A stretch of 64,000 nt of DNA from Butyrivibrio sp. (GTDB taxonomy: Bacteria > Bacillota > Clostridia > Lachnospirales > Lachnospiraceae): assembly GCF_017433805.1 (NCBI RefSeq), contig NZ_JAFRGN010000057.1, positions 1 to 64,000 on the forward strand. The letters run 5' to 3'. How positions within the stretch are numbered: the stretch's first letter is position 1; every line of letters begins with the position of its first letter. Below the pieces are notes generated by a model, which was given only the letters and a program-made list of their open reading frames with translations, searched no databases and was not told the origin of the DNA. A program made the translations under genes and the position numbers. Of this stretch, positions 1 to 11,871 are shown piece after piece.

Positions 1-3000
1 AGGCCAGTACCCTGAATGGCACTGTTCGTTTCTTCATCAAGTCTCTCGTAAGCGGTACAGAGTTTTTCCATATCCTCTGCTTTAACGCCGATACCTGTAT
101 CTTGTACAGCAAAGAGCCGTTCACAGACATCATCTTCCCGTGCTTCCATCGTAACAGTAAGTGCCAATCCACCTGTTTCGGTGTATTTAACCGCATTTGT
201 CAAAAGATTGAGAACTACCTGCTTGATCTTACCGCAATCACCATACATTCTTGATGGCATTATTTCATCAATGACAACCTCAAAGATAAGCTCTTTTTCT
301 GTACTTCTTGATCTGATCATGGATACGATGGAGCGCAGTTGCTCTTGAACATCGTATTCCTGCTCAACCAGATGCATCTTACCAGACTCAATCTTGGACA
401 TATCCAGAAGGTCGTTAATAAGGCTAAGAAGTGACTCTGTAGCATTTCTGATATCAAGAGCATAGTTCATCATAGACATGAAGTAAGGCTTTGGAACATC
501 CCTTGCATCTTCTCGAAGGATCATCTCATCCATACCCATGATAGTGTTGATAGGTGTTCTGATCTCATGAGACATGTTTGCAAGGAATCTGGATTTAGCT
601 GTGTTGGCTTTCTCCGCCTCCTCTTTCGCCTTCCTTATTTCTTCATATTGTCTGGTAACAACAGTTGCTTTCAGAATTCGCCATACCAAAAAACCTGCTG
701 CCACAGCCACAAAGATGAGCATGAACAGTCTTACAGCAAAAAGCTCCATAAACCTGGGCTTTTTGATTAGAAGAATTCTTTCTTCCTGAACTGCCTCATC
801 TCTGTCATTAAGAATCTGAATATTTAGAACGTAATTGCCGTATGCTAGATCGGTGTACTCCAGCGTAGACAGCTCACTGCGGGGTACAGACATACCTACA
901 TTTTCATTTCCCTCAAGGAAAACTCGCACCGATGGGTTGTTCATTGTATAGTCCCTTACCGATGCAGTGATTCTGATTCGTCCATCTGATTCAGGAATTG
1001 TATAGGTTCCCTGGGAATCCGGACGTATCAGCTCATCATCGCAATAAATCGACTGAACACCAATCTTAATTGTCCCAGTTCTCTCAAAAAATCGCCTTGT
1101 ATTAAATCTGATAACACCCTGTCTTCCAGGAACGTATATGTATCCATCTTCTGTCTGACAGCCATATTCCTGAGCTGTAACAGCATATGGCATACCATTG
1201 GATATAGTGAACAGTTTATATCTCTGAACATTATCTTCCAGCATGTCCTGGGTCTTAACTCTATATATTCCATAGGAGGACATGATCCAGAGATAATCAT
1301 TGTCTCCATAATAAATGTCATAGTTATTATTAAACGGAAAAGATGTGATTGTTGTAAAAGCATCATCCTTGAAATATCCGATTGAATTGGAGGTTATGAT
1401 CCACAATAGATCTCTATCCGGATCTCTTTTTATTCGCATTATTACTTCACTTGTCAGCCCATCCTCTAATCCAAGGCATTTTACTTCTGCTCCGTCTATG
1501 ACATATAATCCACCGCCATCTGAACCAGCATATATCTTGCCATCGTCACCCTCAGCAATTGTAAGGATCACAGCGTTTTTCATTCCTGACTCAACGCCGT
1601 AGAATCCTGTAATCTTACCGTTTCTGATAACATTAACACCGCCATTGGTTCCTACAAGTATAGCGCCATCATCAGCCTGTGATATACATCTGACAGAATT
1701 ATCCTTAAGACCATCCTCAACGGTATATGCTTTAAGATCACCATCAGGAGATAATCGTACCAGTCCCTTATTATTACTATATCCAGCAATCCAAAGGTTA
1801 TCCTCGTTATCTGCAAAAATACATCTGACTCTGCAGTTGTCCATGTATCTGGTGAGATTATTATTTATAAGATTTTTTTCTTCATCTAGAATGTATAAGC
1901 CATTATCAGTTCCAATATAAAGCTTGCAGTCGTGGAAACAGGTTGCATTGGTAACAACCTCAGGAACTCCGTCAGATTTGGTCATATCCACAAAATTGTC
2001 TGCAACGAGCTTCATTACGCCCTGAGTAGAAGATGCAAACCACATATTGTCCTGATAATCAGAGGTCATCATCTCAATTGAGCTATTAAGAGGAAGTCCT
2101 GTGAGAACAACAAGATTTCCTTCCTGATCCAGATATCCATTGGTAGCAGTCGAGGATACCCATACTCTTCCGCAGTTATAAGAAATCCAGTGAGCAACGC
2201 CGATAGCTCTAGTGGATTTAACTTCCATATGTATAGCTTTATCACCGAAATTGCCGTGATAAACATAGCCTCTTTCTGTACAGATATATACTTTGCCTGA
2301 ATAGTATGGATCCACCATCATCGTAGTGATCTTGGCCATTCCCAGTTCTCTGCTGGTATAGGTCTTGGCCACTTCCTGATTATCAACCTTAAAGACAACT
2401 CCATTTCCTGTATATCCGTATACTTTGCCATCTACACCCTGCTGAAGCCTTAAGATTCGCTCCGTCTGCAGACTGTTGCCCTCAAACTGGCAGAGATTCA
2501 GCTCGGTATCCACATAACAAAGTCCGGCTGTTGTTCCAATTATGATATTTCCGTTGATATCCTCAGCAAAGTTCCTGATGGAAGATGATGGAAGACCATC
2601 CAGAAGTGTATAGTGCCTTCTTTCATCAGTATTTTTACTATTAAGTACTACCACTCCATTATCATTTGTTCCTACCCAGATTCTCTTTTTACTATCCTCA
2701 AAAATAGCTCTGGCACTTGTGAGACCTTCATCTGTACTGAGTCTCTCGAATACAGTTCCATCGTAGCGGATAACGCCGCTATAACCGCCTATCCATACAT
2801 ATCCATCGCTGGATCCCAAAATGTACATAGCATCAGAAGTAGGCAGTCCATTTGTGGCATCATAAATATACGCTGCATAACCACTCTCTTCCATCTGATT
2901 GGTTACAGCATATCCACCACCAAATTTTTTAACCTGCTCACTTGGTAAAAGATTACTATTCTCCCCCGCTTCTGCTACAGGCGCGGGAATAAAAGCCATT

Positions 3001-3077
3001 ACCAGCAGAATAAAGGCTATAACTAAGGTCGTATATTTAATTATCTGTTTCTTGTTCTTATACGCTCTTATTACCAT
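1..3077 (-). CDS. beta-propeller sensor histidine kinase (HTCS-like), 3' end cut by window edge
   Basis: At least 1025 codons are open from an ATG at 3077 to the left edge. Residues 1-33 form a signal peptide (basic start, then a hydrophobic stretch ending near APVAEA). About residues 40-700 hold repeated propeller blades of the type ILGSSDGYVWIG and IWVGTNDNG. A Y_Y_Y domain follows (about 700-775), then a transmembrane helix (about 785-806), a DHp domain with H-box SHEIRTPIN (His837, codon 567-569), the N box LNLLTNAVKY and the G1 box DTGIGV. The sequence stops inside the G2 box GTGL. This matches sensors that detect carbohydrates outside the cell and signal inside. Whether a receiver and AraC domain follow (hybrid HTCS) is off the window. 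The start overlaps the end of the HD-GYP gene by 20 bases, which suggests translational coupling. Confidence 0.9.
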   Translation of the reverse strand, partial: MVIRAYKNKKQIIKYTTLVIAFILLVMAFIPAPVAEAGENSNLLPSEQVKKFGGGYAVTNQMEESGYAAYIYDATNGLPTSDAMYILGSSDGYVWIGGYSGVIRYDGTVFERLSTDEGLTSARAIFEDSKKRIWVGTNDNGVVVLNSKNTDERRHYTLLDGLPSSSIRNFAEDINGNIIIGTTAGLCYVDTELNLCQFEGNSLQTERILRLQQGVDGKVYGYTGNGVVFKVDNQEVAKTYTSRELGMAKITTMMVDPYYSGKVYICTERGYVYHGNFGDKAIHMEVKSTRAIGVAHWISYNCGRVWVSSTATNGYLDQEGNLVVLTGLPLNSSIEMMTSDYQDNMWFASSTQGVMKLVADNFVDMTKSDGVPEVVTNATCFHDCKLYIGTDNGLYILDEEKNLINNNLTRYMDNCRVRCIFADNEDNLWIAGYSNNKGLVRLSPDGDLKAYTVEDGLKDNSVRCISQADDGAILVGTNGGVNVIRNGKITGFYGVESGMKNAVILTIAEGDDGKIYAGSDGGGLYVIDGAEVKCLGLEDGLTSEVIMRIKRDPDRDLLWIITSNSIGYFKDDAFTTITSFPFNNNYDIYYGDNDYLWIMSSYGIYRVKTQDMLEDNVQRYKLFTISNGMPYAVTAQEYGCQTEDGYIYVPGRQGVIRFNTRRFFERTGTIKIGVQSIYCDDELIRPDSQGTYTIPESDGRIRITASVRDYTMNNPSVRVFLEGNENVGMSVPRSELSTLEYTDLAYGNYVLNIQILNDRDEAVQEERILLIKKPRFMELFAVRLFMLIFVAVAAGFLVWRILKATVVTRQYEEIRKAKEEAEKANTAKSRFLANMSHEIRTPINTIMGMDEMILREDARDVPKPYFMSMMNYALDIRNATESLLSLINDLLDMSKIESGKMHLVEQEYDVQEQLRSIVSMIRSRSTEKELIFEVVIDEIMPSRMYGDCGKIKQVVLNLLTNAVKYTETGGLALTVTMEAREDDVCERLFAVQDTGIGVKAEDMEKLCTAYERLDEETNSAIQGTG

Positions 3078-5199
3078 ACTTCATCATGATTACCTTAACC
3101 TCAGGTAGTCCATCCATAAAAGCTTCCAGACATTTTGGATCAAAAACTGTTCCAGAGAAGCCTTTCATTATCTCAAGTGCCTTATCAAGCGGCATTGCTT
3201 TTCTATATACTCTGTCCGATGTAATGTCATCAAAAACATCAGCTATTGCCATTATTCTGGCAGAAAGAGGAATAACCTCTCCGTGCAGACCTTCAGGATA
3301 ACCGGTTCCATCCCAGCGCTCATGGTGATAAGCTACCATGTTTCTTGCTTCCTTTAAGTAGTTATCTCCATTGGACATGCTTATGGTATTGTCCATTATC
3401 TTTTTACCCTCTGTTGTATGGGTTTTTATTATTTCAAATTCTTCTTCTGTAAGCTCTCCCGGCTTAAAAAGAATCTCATCAGGAATCTTGATCTTACCAA
3501 CATCGTAAAGTGGCGCTGATCTGATTACATCAGACATAAACTTGGGAGTGATCTTCTCTGCGTAATAGCCCCTTTTCTGGAGATTCTCCAGAATTATTCT
3601 GACGAAGGCTGTCGTTCTCTGTATATGCGGTCCCATGCTGGAGTCTCTGTTTTCAACCATATCCGCAACAGTCATGATAAGGCCATCCTGCATCTTGGCC
3701 GTAGATTCAGATAGTCTTCTGATACTTCTCATCTGCTCTGCCTGGCTAAGTGTCATACTGCATATACTGCGATAGAGCTTTTCTGTCTCATCACCGGTCT
3801 TGATATCAAGAGCTCTTATCTCTCTTACATTTTCATCCAGCTGCTCCTGGGAATCAGATCCCTTACTGAATCTATCCAGCATCTCGGCCATACTACTAAT
3901 GGGGTATGTACTGTAAACGTCTGTTGTCCACAGGGCATAAGCAACGATCAACACAAAGAAACCCGACAGTATTACAGCTACCTTCATTAAGAATCGTCTC
4001 ATATATTCTGCCATATACTCCAGTGATACATCTGCGCACACGAAGCAAACACAGCTATCTGAGGCATCTATCACCGGATAATAAACTGACATAAGCCAGC
4101 TTCCCATTGCGCGCACCTCATTAGATGCACTGACTCCATTTGAAAGGACTTCTTTGTCAGGCAAAACAGGAGTAGAACCATAAGGTACCAGTCCTCCTGG
4201 CTCATATGGGATTTCTTTTCCCTCATAAGGAAGGTCAAAAATGATTCTTACACCATCGTTTTCTCCTCTTACAACGTAGAGATGGTCAACGCCATAAGCA
4301 TTATTCCTGATGGTTGCCAAAAGATATTCAAAATTCGTGTAGTCTTCTTCAGATCTGCCATTTCTGATAAACTTATCCAGCTTACCCGTATCTATCATAG
4401 TTGCAGTAAATCTTGCTGCATTCCAGGCATTATCGACTCTTGCACCTTTCTCTCCCTCGAAATAAAGACTTATGCCAATCCAGCCCATGATAATCACAAG
4501 AATAAGAGACATGCTAACAAGAGTAACAGCCATTCTGGTTCTGGAAGTATACTTTACATCTTTTCCCCAAGCTCTGATACGCCTAAGCTCCTCACCAGTT
4601 AAGGGTTTCTGTCTCCATCCTGACTCCCGGACCTCTATCGCTTCATTCTGCGGAGTTAAGACGATAATCAAAAAGGCTATAGCTGTAGTGATTGTCTTAT
4701 CAAGGAGATTTATGAGTATGTTAGAAAGATAAAATGCAACACTTGGATGAATGCTAAAGGTCCCCTCCATAGGGGCCGAAAGCTCGCTAACTACTTGGTA
4801 CTGCGGCTGCCCAAAGAGAAGTGACTGTAAAAGCGCCCCCATGACACCAGAAAATAGTCCGGCTGTAAAAGCAAAAAGAATTGCTTTGTCTATTCTTTTA
4901 AATGTGGAATATCTGGCATACCAGGATGCAAAGATAGCCACCATTACATTGATGATCATGAAATACAGAGAGTTCTCATCAAATATGGCGCATATTGTAT
5001 TAGACACTACTGCTGTCAGGATTCCTGGGAAAAGACCTCCTATGGCAGCTGTAATTATTGTTCCTATGGTATCTAGAAAGAAAGGAAGGCCAAAGTGATT
5101 AGTAATTAAAAAAAACAGCACGTTAGCCAAAACCCCGCCCACTATGAGCACGATTCGCCATTTCTTGCTGCTTTTTTTAATTCCTAATCGATTTTCCAA
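3058..5199 (-). CDS. membrane HD-GYP phosphodiesterase-like protein
   Basis: A 713-residue protein. The N-terminal third has five to six hydrophobic helices, followed by a helix, an extracytoplasmic Cache-like segment (about 250-400), a further helix (about 405-425), a HAMP-like linker, and an HD-GYP domain (about 515-700). Seen in that domain are Glu516, His525, His594, His625-His626, the GYP triplet at 633-635 and Asp654. The HD dyad itself reads Tyr565-Asp566 (PLYDVGKIKIPD) rather than His-Asp. HD-GYP enzymes hydrolyse cyclic di-GMP; activity here is uncertain. Start: TTG at 5199 is preceded by GGGGGAAGA at good spacing. An in-frame TTG at 5235 is possible but lies against the upstream terminator hairpin without a ribosome site. 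It is read into the sensor kinase gene. Confidence 0.88.
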   Translation of the reverse strand: MENRLGIKKSSKKWRIVLIVGGVLANVLFFLITNHFGLPFFLDTIGTIITAAIGGLFPGILTAVVSNTICAIFDENSLYFMIINVMVAIFASWYARYSTFKRIDKAILFAFTAGLFSGVMGALLQSLLFGQPQYQVVSELSAPMEGTFSIHPSVAFYLSNILINLLDKTITTAIAFLIIVLTPQNEAIEVRESGWRQKPLTGEELRRIRAWGKDVKYTSRTRMAVTLVSMSLILVIIMGWIGISLYFEGEKGARVDNAWNAARFTATMIDTGKLDKFIRNGRSEEDYTNFEYLLATIRNNAYGVDHLYVVRGENDGVRIIFDLPYEGKEIPYEPGGLVPYGSTPVLPDKEVLSNGVSASNEVRAMGSWLMSVYYPVIDASDSCVCFVCADVSLEYMAEYMRRFLMKVAVILSGFFVLIVAYALWTTDVYSTYPISSMAEMLDRFSKGSDSQEQLDENVREIRALDIKTGDETEKLYRSICSMTLSQAEQMRSIRRLSESTAKMQDGLIMTVADMVENRDSSMGPHIQRTTAFVRIILENLQKRGYYAEKITPKFMSDVIRSAPLYDVGKIKIPDEILFKPGELTEEEFEIIKTHTTEGKKIMDNTISMSNGDNYLKEARNMVAYHHERWDGTGYPEGLHGEVIPLSARIMAIADVFDDITSDRVYRKAMPLDKALEIMKGFSGTVFDPKCLEAFMDGLPEVKVIMMKYGNKSV

Positions 5200-5242
5200 C
5201 AGTCTTCCCCCTGCTGTTATACAATTACAATTCAATCAAGAA

Positions 5243-5280
5243 GCAAACGCTGACTCCATGATTACAGAGTCAGCGTTTGG
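5243..5280 (-). terminator. hairpin at the end of the atp operon
   Basis: A perfect 13-bp stem (5244-5256 with 5267-5279, AAACGCTGACTC and its complement) lies 17 bases after the atpC stop on the minus strand. The following tract CTTCTTGATTG is only moderately U-rich, so termination may be partial, with read-through into the HD-GYP gene. Confidence 0.7.
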
Positions 5281-5296
5281 TCATAGTTATGTCTTG

Positions 5297-5722
5297 TTAA
5301 TCTAAGTGATCCTGACCATGTCCTGAGGATCCAAGTCTTACAAGCGCTCTGTATAGCTTTGCTTCAGCACGGATTCTCGCTTCATTATCAAGCTGTTTGT
5401 CTTTAAGTCTTTCCTCAGCTCTCTCTTTAGCTGCCTTAGCACGGGCAACGTCGATATTTTCGCTCCATTCCCATGTTGTCGGAAGGACTCTGACCTCTCC
5501 GTTCATTACCGAAAGCATTCCACCAATACAGGCTGCTTTTCTCTCCTTGCCATCTTCCATGGTTACCTTGGCAGTTCCCATACCAATGGCAGTACAGTAG
5601 TTGGTGTGACGAGCAAGGATCTCGACGTCACCCTCTATTGTACGAAGCAGAATCTTTTGAACTTCGCCCTCATATTCAAGACCATCTAAGGATACAACCT
5701 GTAAATGATAAGTTGTGGCCAT
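5297..5722 (-). CDS. atpC: F1Fo ATP synthase subunit epsilon
   Basis: 141 residues, usual length for epsilon. The N-terminal beta-sandwich starts TYHLQVVSLDG and includes the segment EGDVEILARHTNY. The C-terminal part (about 90-130) is a charged helical hairpin. Epsilon sits on the central stalk and in many bacteria inhibits ATP hydrolysis. It is the last gene of the atp operon, 45 bases after atpD, the usual bacterial order. Confidence 0.96.
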   Translation of the reverse strand: MATTYHLQVVSLDGLEYEGEVQKILLRTIEGDVEILARHTNYCTAIGMGTAKVTMEDGKERKAACIGGMLSVMNGEVRVLPTTWEWSENIDVARAKAAKERAEERLKDKQLDNEARIRAEAKLYRALVRLGSSGHGQDHLD

Positions 5723-5767
5723 AATTTACTCCGTTCTCTTATGCTGCCAGCGCAGCACAAGGTGTTA

Positions 5768-7180
<1,413 letters not shown>

Positions 7181-7191
7181 TTAGTTAAAGA

Positions 7192-8055
7192 TTAGCTTTC
7201 CGCTCCAGCCACGATTTCCGTGATCTCTTGCGTAATGCTAGCCTGACGAGCTCTGTTATAATACAGACTTAATGTCTCAATCATTTCCTCTGCGTTATCA
7301 GTTGCTGCTTCCATAGCTGTTCTACGAGCAGCAAGCTCACTCGCATAGGAAATATTGATACTGGTATAAAGAATACCCGCCAGATATTCCGGAACAATAG
7401 CATCGAACACTGTCTCACTGTCTGGCTCATACAGAATCAGATCCTTTGGCTTACCGTCACTAGCTTTCTCCTCAGATGAAAGATCTGAAAGAGGAAGGAG
7501 TGATGTAGCTGTTGGAACCTGGGATAGCATGGACACGAAGTTTGTGTAGCACAGGAATACATGTCCAAATCCTTCTCCACCGTATGATCCGCAGATTATC
7601 TTCGCTATCTGAAAACAGTCTGAGATAGTTGTCTTGGCAACCTCGCCATATTCCTCTGTTAAGATAGGAATATTTCTGTGTTTAAAGAACTCTACAGATT
7701 TTTTACCAATTGGAAGAACTGTAACATCGCTCTTGTCCTTGATCTCAGCCTCAACGTACTTGAACAGGTTGGAGTTATAACCACCTGCAAGGCCTCTGTC
7801 TCCGGCGATTACAACGTACAGCCACTTGCCATCATTTTCACCAGGCTTGGTGTAGATGGACTGGAAATCTGTGTTTCCATTGGCTATATCTGTCAGTGTT
7901 GTGAGCATTGTTTCAAGGTAAGGCTTGGATTCATCAGCTCTTTCCTTGGCTTTACGAAGCTTGCTGGCTGCAACCAGCTGCATAGCTTTCGTAATCTGCA
8001 TTGTGCTCTGGACGCTCTTGATTCGGAGTTTAACAGCTTTCATTGATCCAGCCAT
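7192..8055 (-). CDS. atpG: F1Fo ATP synthase subunit gamma
   Basis: 287 residues. The N-terminal helix contains the family segment MQITKAMQLVAASKLRKA and the C-terminal helix the segment RRTAMEAATDNAEEMI; these two form the coiled coil of the rotating central stalk. The middle holds the Rossmann-like part (VVIAGDRGLAGGYN). It starts 12 bases after the atpA stop. Confidence 0.97.
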   Translation of the reverse strand: MAGSMKAVKLRIKSVQSTMQITKAMQLVAASKLRKAKERADESKPYLETMLTTLTDIANGNTDFQSIYTKPGENDGKWLYVVIAGDRGLAGGYNSNLFKYVEAEIKDKSDVTVLPIGKKSVEFFKHRNIPILTEEYGEVAKTTISDCFQIAKIICGSYGGEGFGHVFLCYTNFVSMLSQVPTATSLLPLSDLSSEEKASDGKPKDLILYEPDSETVFDAIVPEYLAGILYTSINISYASELAARRTAMEAATDNAEEMIETLSLYYNRARQASITQEITEIVAGAES

Positions 8056-8067
8056 TATTCATCCTCC

Positions 8068-9588
8068 TTATCTGCTTTTAACAAACTTATCTGTGTAAGC
8101 GTCAAGCGCTTCTTTTAACTTGTCCTCGGTTTCCTTTTCAAGCTTGCCGCTCTCACGAATCTCACGCATAGCAGCAATTCCGGAAGGATCCTGATCAAGG
8201 AAGTCATAAAGACCTGCCTCGTACTCAGCAACATCGCTGGCTTCAACCTTCATCAGGATGTTATTAACAACCGCGTACAGAATAGCAACCTGCTTCTCAA
8301 CAGGAACTGGCTGATTCTTGTTCTGCTTGAGAACCTCAACGATTCTTTCACCCTGTGCAAGACGATTCTTGGTATCTTCATCAAGGTCTGAACCGAACTG
8401 AGCAAAGCTCTGCAGCTCACGGTACTGTGAATAAACAAGCTTAAGTGTTCCGGCAACCTTCTTCATTGCCTTGATCTGAGCGTTACCACCAACTCGGGAT
8501 ACAGAGATACCCGGGTTAACCGCTGGCATGATTCCTGAGTGGAAAAGTTCTGTCTCAAGGAATATCTGTCCGTCTGTGATAGAGATAACGTTTGTAGGAA
8601 TGTAGGCTGATACGTCACCGGCCTGTGTCTCGATGATAGGAAGGGCTGTAAGTGAACCACCTCCGTTCTCATCTGAGAGCTTAGCTGCTCTCTCAAGAAG
8701 TCTTGAGTGCAGGTAGAAAACGTCTCCAGGATAAGCCTCACGTCCTGGTGGTCTTCTGATAAGAAGTGAAAGTGCTCTGTAAGCTACAGCGTGCTTGGAC
8801 AGATCGTCGTAGATACAAAGTACGTGTTTACCTTTAAGCATGAAGTACTCACCCATAGCACAGCCTGTGTATGGAGAGATGTACTGAAGTGGTGAAGGCT
8901 CTGAAGCTGTAGCTGCTACAACGATTGTGTAGTCCATAGCTCCGCCCTTCTTAAGATCCTCAACGAGGGATGTAACTGTTGAACGTTTCTGTCCGATAGC
9001 AACGTAGATACAGATAACATCTTTGCCCTTCTGGTTAAGGATTGTGTCCACTGCAATTGTGGTCTTACCAGTCTGTCTATCACCAATGATAAGCTCACGC
9101 TGTCCTCTTCCGATAGGGATCATGGAATCGATAGCCTTGATACCTGTCTGAAGTGGCTCTTTAACCGGCTGTCTGGCAATGATACCAGGAGCTGGTGATT
9201 CAACTGGTCTATATTCTGATGCTTCGATTGGGCCCTGTCCATCAATTGGCTGACCAATAGCGTTTACAACACGGCCAATCATCTGCTCGCCTACAGGAAC
9301 AGATACAACTCTTCCTGTACGCTTAACGGTCTGTCCTTCGCTGATACCAACATCTTCTCCGAACAATACCGCGGATACTACTGTTTCCTCGAGGTTCTGA
9401 GCCATTCCGAATGTACCATTCTCAAACTCCAAAAGCTCTCCGGACATACAGTTCAAAAGTCCGCTAACTCTGGCAATACCATCACCAACGGTAAGAACTG
9501 TTCCGGTCTCGTTCTGGATAATTGCATTCTGATAGTTCTTTATCTGGCTTCGAATGACCTCGGATATTTTTTCTGGTTTTAGTTCCAT
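8068..9588 (-). CDS. atpA: F1Fo ATP synthase subunit alpha
   Basis: 506 residues, full length. The nucleotide-binding loop reads GDRQTGKT (non-catalytic alpha type) and the alpha signature region [14 protein letters not shown] is present. The N-terminus ([13 protein letters not shown]) is the segment that contacts delta. It starts 22 bases after atpH. Confidence 0.98.
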   Translation of the reverse strand: MELKPEKISEVIRSQIKNYQNAIIQNETGTVLTVGDGIARVSGLLNCMSGELLEFENGTFGMAQNLEETVVSAVLFGEDVGISEGQTVKRTGRVVSVPVGEQMIGRVVNAIGQPIDGQGPIEASEYRPVESPAPGIIARQPVKEPLQTGIKAIDSMIPIGRGQRELIIGDRQTGKTTIAVDTILNQKGKDVICIYVAIGQKRSTVTSLVEDLKKGGAMDYTIVVAATASEPSPLQYISPYTGCAMGEYFMLKGKHVLCIYDDLSKHAVAYRALSLLIRRPPGREAYPGDVFYLHSRLLERAAKLSDENGGGSLTALPIIETQAGDVSAYIPTNVISITDGQIFLETELFHSGIMPAVNPGISVSRVGGNAQIKAMKKVAGTLKLVYSQYRELQSFAQFGSDLDEDTKNRLAQGERIVEVLKQNKNQPVPVEKQVAILYAVVNNILMKVEASDVAEYEAGLYDFLDQDPSGIAAMREIRESGKLEKETEDKLKEALDAYTDKFVKSR

Positions 9589-9610
9589 ATCATCCTCCGA
9601 CGTGTTTTTA

Positions 9611-10150
9611 TTAGATGACTGTTTCGTCTACTCGTCTGCGAAGCTCGGATAACCTTCCTTTGATGGTTCCATCAAAGAGCTGTCCCTCCAGATCTACTCT
9701 TACGCCACCAAGGACGTCTGGATCTGTCTTCTGTTTCAAAAGAATCTTCTTACCGCTGATCTTTTCAAGCTTCTCTTTGAGCTGCGACAGCTGTGCATCA
9801 CTAAGTGCTACTGCTGTAGTTACAAGAGCATCGGCAATTCCGTGTGCTTCATTGTAGCTTCTTCTAAAACGCTTCTGGCATGCAGAAAACTCTCTTAGAA
9901 GTCCTTTCTCTATGAGAATCTTGATAAAATTCATAAGGTATGGCTGCAAGCTTCCGTCGAATGCTTCGTCCACCAGCTGCAGTCGCTCTTTCTTAGGGAC
10001 TGAAGGTTCCGAAAGGAGTGTTACGTAATCAGGATTCTCTTTGAAAATCTCTTTTACGACCTCCATTTCGCCCAGTATTTCATCCGTAAGGTTCTCTTCG
10101 GCTGCCAGATCATATAGGCTCTGCCCATAAAGATCTCCAGCTTTACTCAT
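9611..10150 (-). CDS. atpH: F1Fo ATP synthase subunit delta
   Basis: 179 residues. Delta/OSCP family: an N-terminal helical domain (about 1-105) and a C-terminal part with the conserved pattern [20 protein letters not shown] near the end. It connects F1 to the peripheral stalk. It lies between atpF and atpA, 31 bases after atpF. Confidence 0.95.
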   Translation of the reverse strand: MSKAGDLYGQSLYDLAAEENLTDEILGEMEVVKEIFKENPDYVTLLSEPSVPKKERLQLVDEAFDGSLQPYLMNFIKILIEKGLLREFSACQKRFRRSYNEAHGIADALVTTAVALSDAQLSQLKEKLEKISGKKILLKQKTDPDVLGGVRVDLEGQLFDGTIKGRLSELRRRVDETVI

Positions 10151-10181
10151 AAAATTTCTCCTTACTTGAACCTAAAAAGTA

Positions 10182-10718
10182 TTAAGCGCCGACTTTATTG
10201 ATAAAGTCCTCAATAAGCTTTCTGTGATCGGCTTCGTTGATCTCTTTTTCAACTACCTTTCCTGCAATATCCATTGCAAGTCCGCCGATTTCATCTTTGG
10301 CCTCGTTAATTGCCTTCTTCTTCTCCTGCTCGATATCAGCAGCAGCTCTGGCTTTGATGCCAGCAGCCTGCTCCTCAGCCTCATGCACAATAGAATCTGC
10401 TTTTACCTGAGCTTCCTTCTGTGCTTCTGAAACTATCTGAGCAGCTTCAGCATGTGCATTTGTAAGACTGCTTTCATACTGCTCTTTGAGAGAATCGGCT
10501 TTATCCTGGGCCTCCCTTGCCTCTCGGATCGATTTATCAGCAAGATTTCTTCTCTTTTCAAGGATGTCATTGATTGGCTTGAAAAGGAATTTCTTGATCA
10601 GAAATACCTGGATAAACAGGTTGATTATCTGAATGATAAATGTCCAGGGCACCAATGTAACTAATTCCTGCGTCTCTTTAGCGTCCGCAGTGATCAGTAA
10701 TAGGGCCTGTATATCCAT
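10182..10718 (-). CDS. atpF: F1Fo ATP synthase subunit b
   Basis: 178 residues. One N-terminal transmembrane helix (about 22-45, VPWTFIIQIINLFIQVFLI) is followed by a long, charged, alanine-rich helix (about 50-165) that would dimerise to form the peripheral stalk. A single atpF is present, so the stalk is probably a homodimer. It begins 27 bases after atpE. Confidence 0.96.
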   Translation of the reverse strand: MDIQALLLITADAKETQELVTLVPWTFIIQIINLFIQVFLIKKFLFKPINDILEKRRNLADKSIREAREAQDKADSLKEQYESSLTNAHAEAAQIVSEAQKEAQVKADSIVHEAEEQAAGIKARAAADIEQEKKKAINEAKDEIGGLAMDIAGKVVEKEINEADHRKLIEDFINKVGA

Positions 10719-10745
10719 ATGTATTCTCCTTCTTTACAAACAAGG

Positions 10746-11072
<327 letters not shown>

Positions 11073-11090
11073 TCAGTTTTAATTATTTAC

Positions 11091-11861
11091 TTATCCTTCC
11101 TCTGCTGCATTCGCAATGTACATTACTGTCAGCATACAGAAGATAAACGCCTGCATACAGCCTGAGAACCAGTCAAAATAAACACCGGTTACAGCTGGGA
11201 TACCAACGCCCAGGATCGGAATCTTGGAAAGGAAATTTCCAACTGCTCCAGGTATCAGTCCGAATAATGCTGCTGATGCAAGTCCTAATGCCCAGTAGAT
11301 AAGTCCGTCAATTACAACACCGGAAAGAATATTTCCGAAGTGACGGCAAGCCATACTAACTGGTGTAGCCAACTCTGACAGGATATTAAACGGGGTCATA
11401 ACAGCAATTGGTGTTGTAAATCCCTTTAAATATCCGCCAACTCCGTTGGTCTTAATCTTGGTGGCAGTGATCATAATGAATACTACTACTGCCCAGGCCG
11501 CTTCTGTTGATAGGTCTGCTGTTGGACTTCGCAGTCCTATAAGGCTTATCAGGTTTGATATCACACTGGTAGCAAATAGTGCTGAAACAAATGGAATCAG
11601 CTTATCAAACTTGTTGCCTCCTGTGTTGTTACGAACAAAATTATTGCCCGTCTCAACAAGCATCTCTGCAAAAGCCTGTCTTTTCGAAATGTTCTCGACC
11701 TTAAGATCTCTCGTAAGGAAAATGCACAATCCTGTGATTATCGCCATGACAATCCAGCTTACTACAAGTGTTTCTGTCAGTTTGAAATCGCCAAGGATCG
11801 GTATTCCAGTGTGAAAGGTCTTATACACTACCGCATAATCGACTTCGAAACCACTACTCAT
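11091..11861 (-). CDS. atpB: F1Fo ATP synthase subunit a
   Basis: 256 residues, five to six membrane helices. The essential stator arginine is in MACRHFGNILSG, in the helix that faces the c ring. The conserved asparagine and proline pattern TPFNILSELATPVS precedes it. It forms the ion half-channels with the c ring. It starts 10 bases after the upstream membrane-protein gene. Confidence 0.96.
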   Translation of the reverse strand: MSSGFEVDYAVVYKTFHTGIPILGDFKLTETLVVSWIVMAIITGLCIFLTRDLKVENISKRQAFAEMLVETGNNFVRNNTGGNKFDKLIPFVSALFATSVISNLISLIGLRSPTADLSTEAAWAVVVFIMITATKIKTNGVGGYLKGFTTPIAVMTPFNILSELATPVSMACRHFGNILSGVVIDGLIYWALGLASAALFGLIPGAVGNFLSKIPILGVGIPAVTGVYFDWFSGCMQAFIFCMLTVMYIANAAEEG

Positions 11862-11871
11862 GCTTTCGCCT

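Noticed and set aside
5200-5235. TTG at 5235 as start of the HD-GYP gene
   Set aside because: It abuts the atp terminator hairpin and has no ribosome site; TTG 5199 has a good one.
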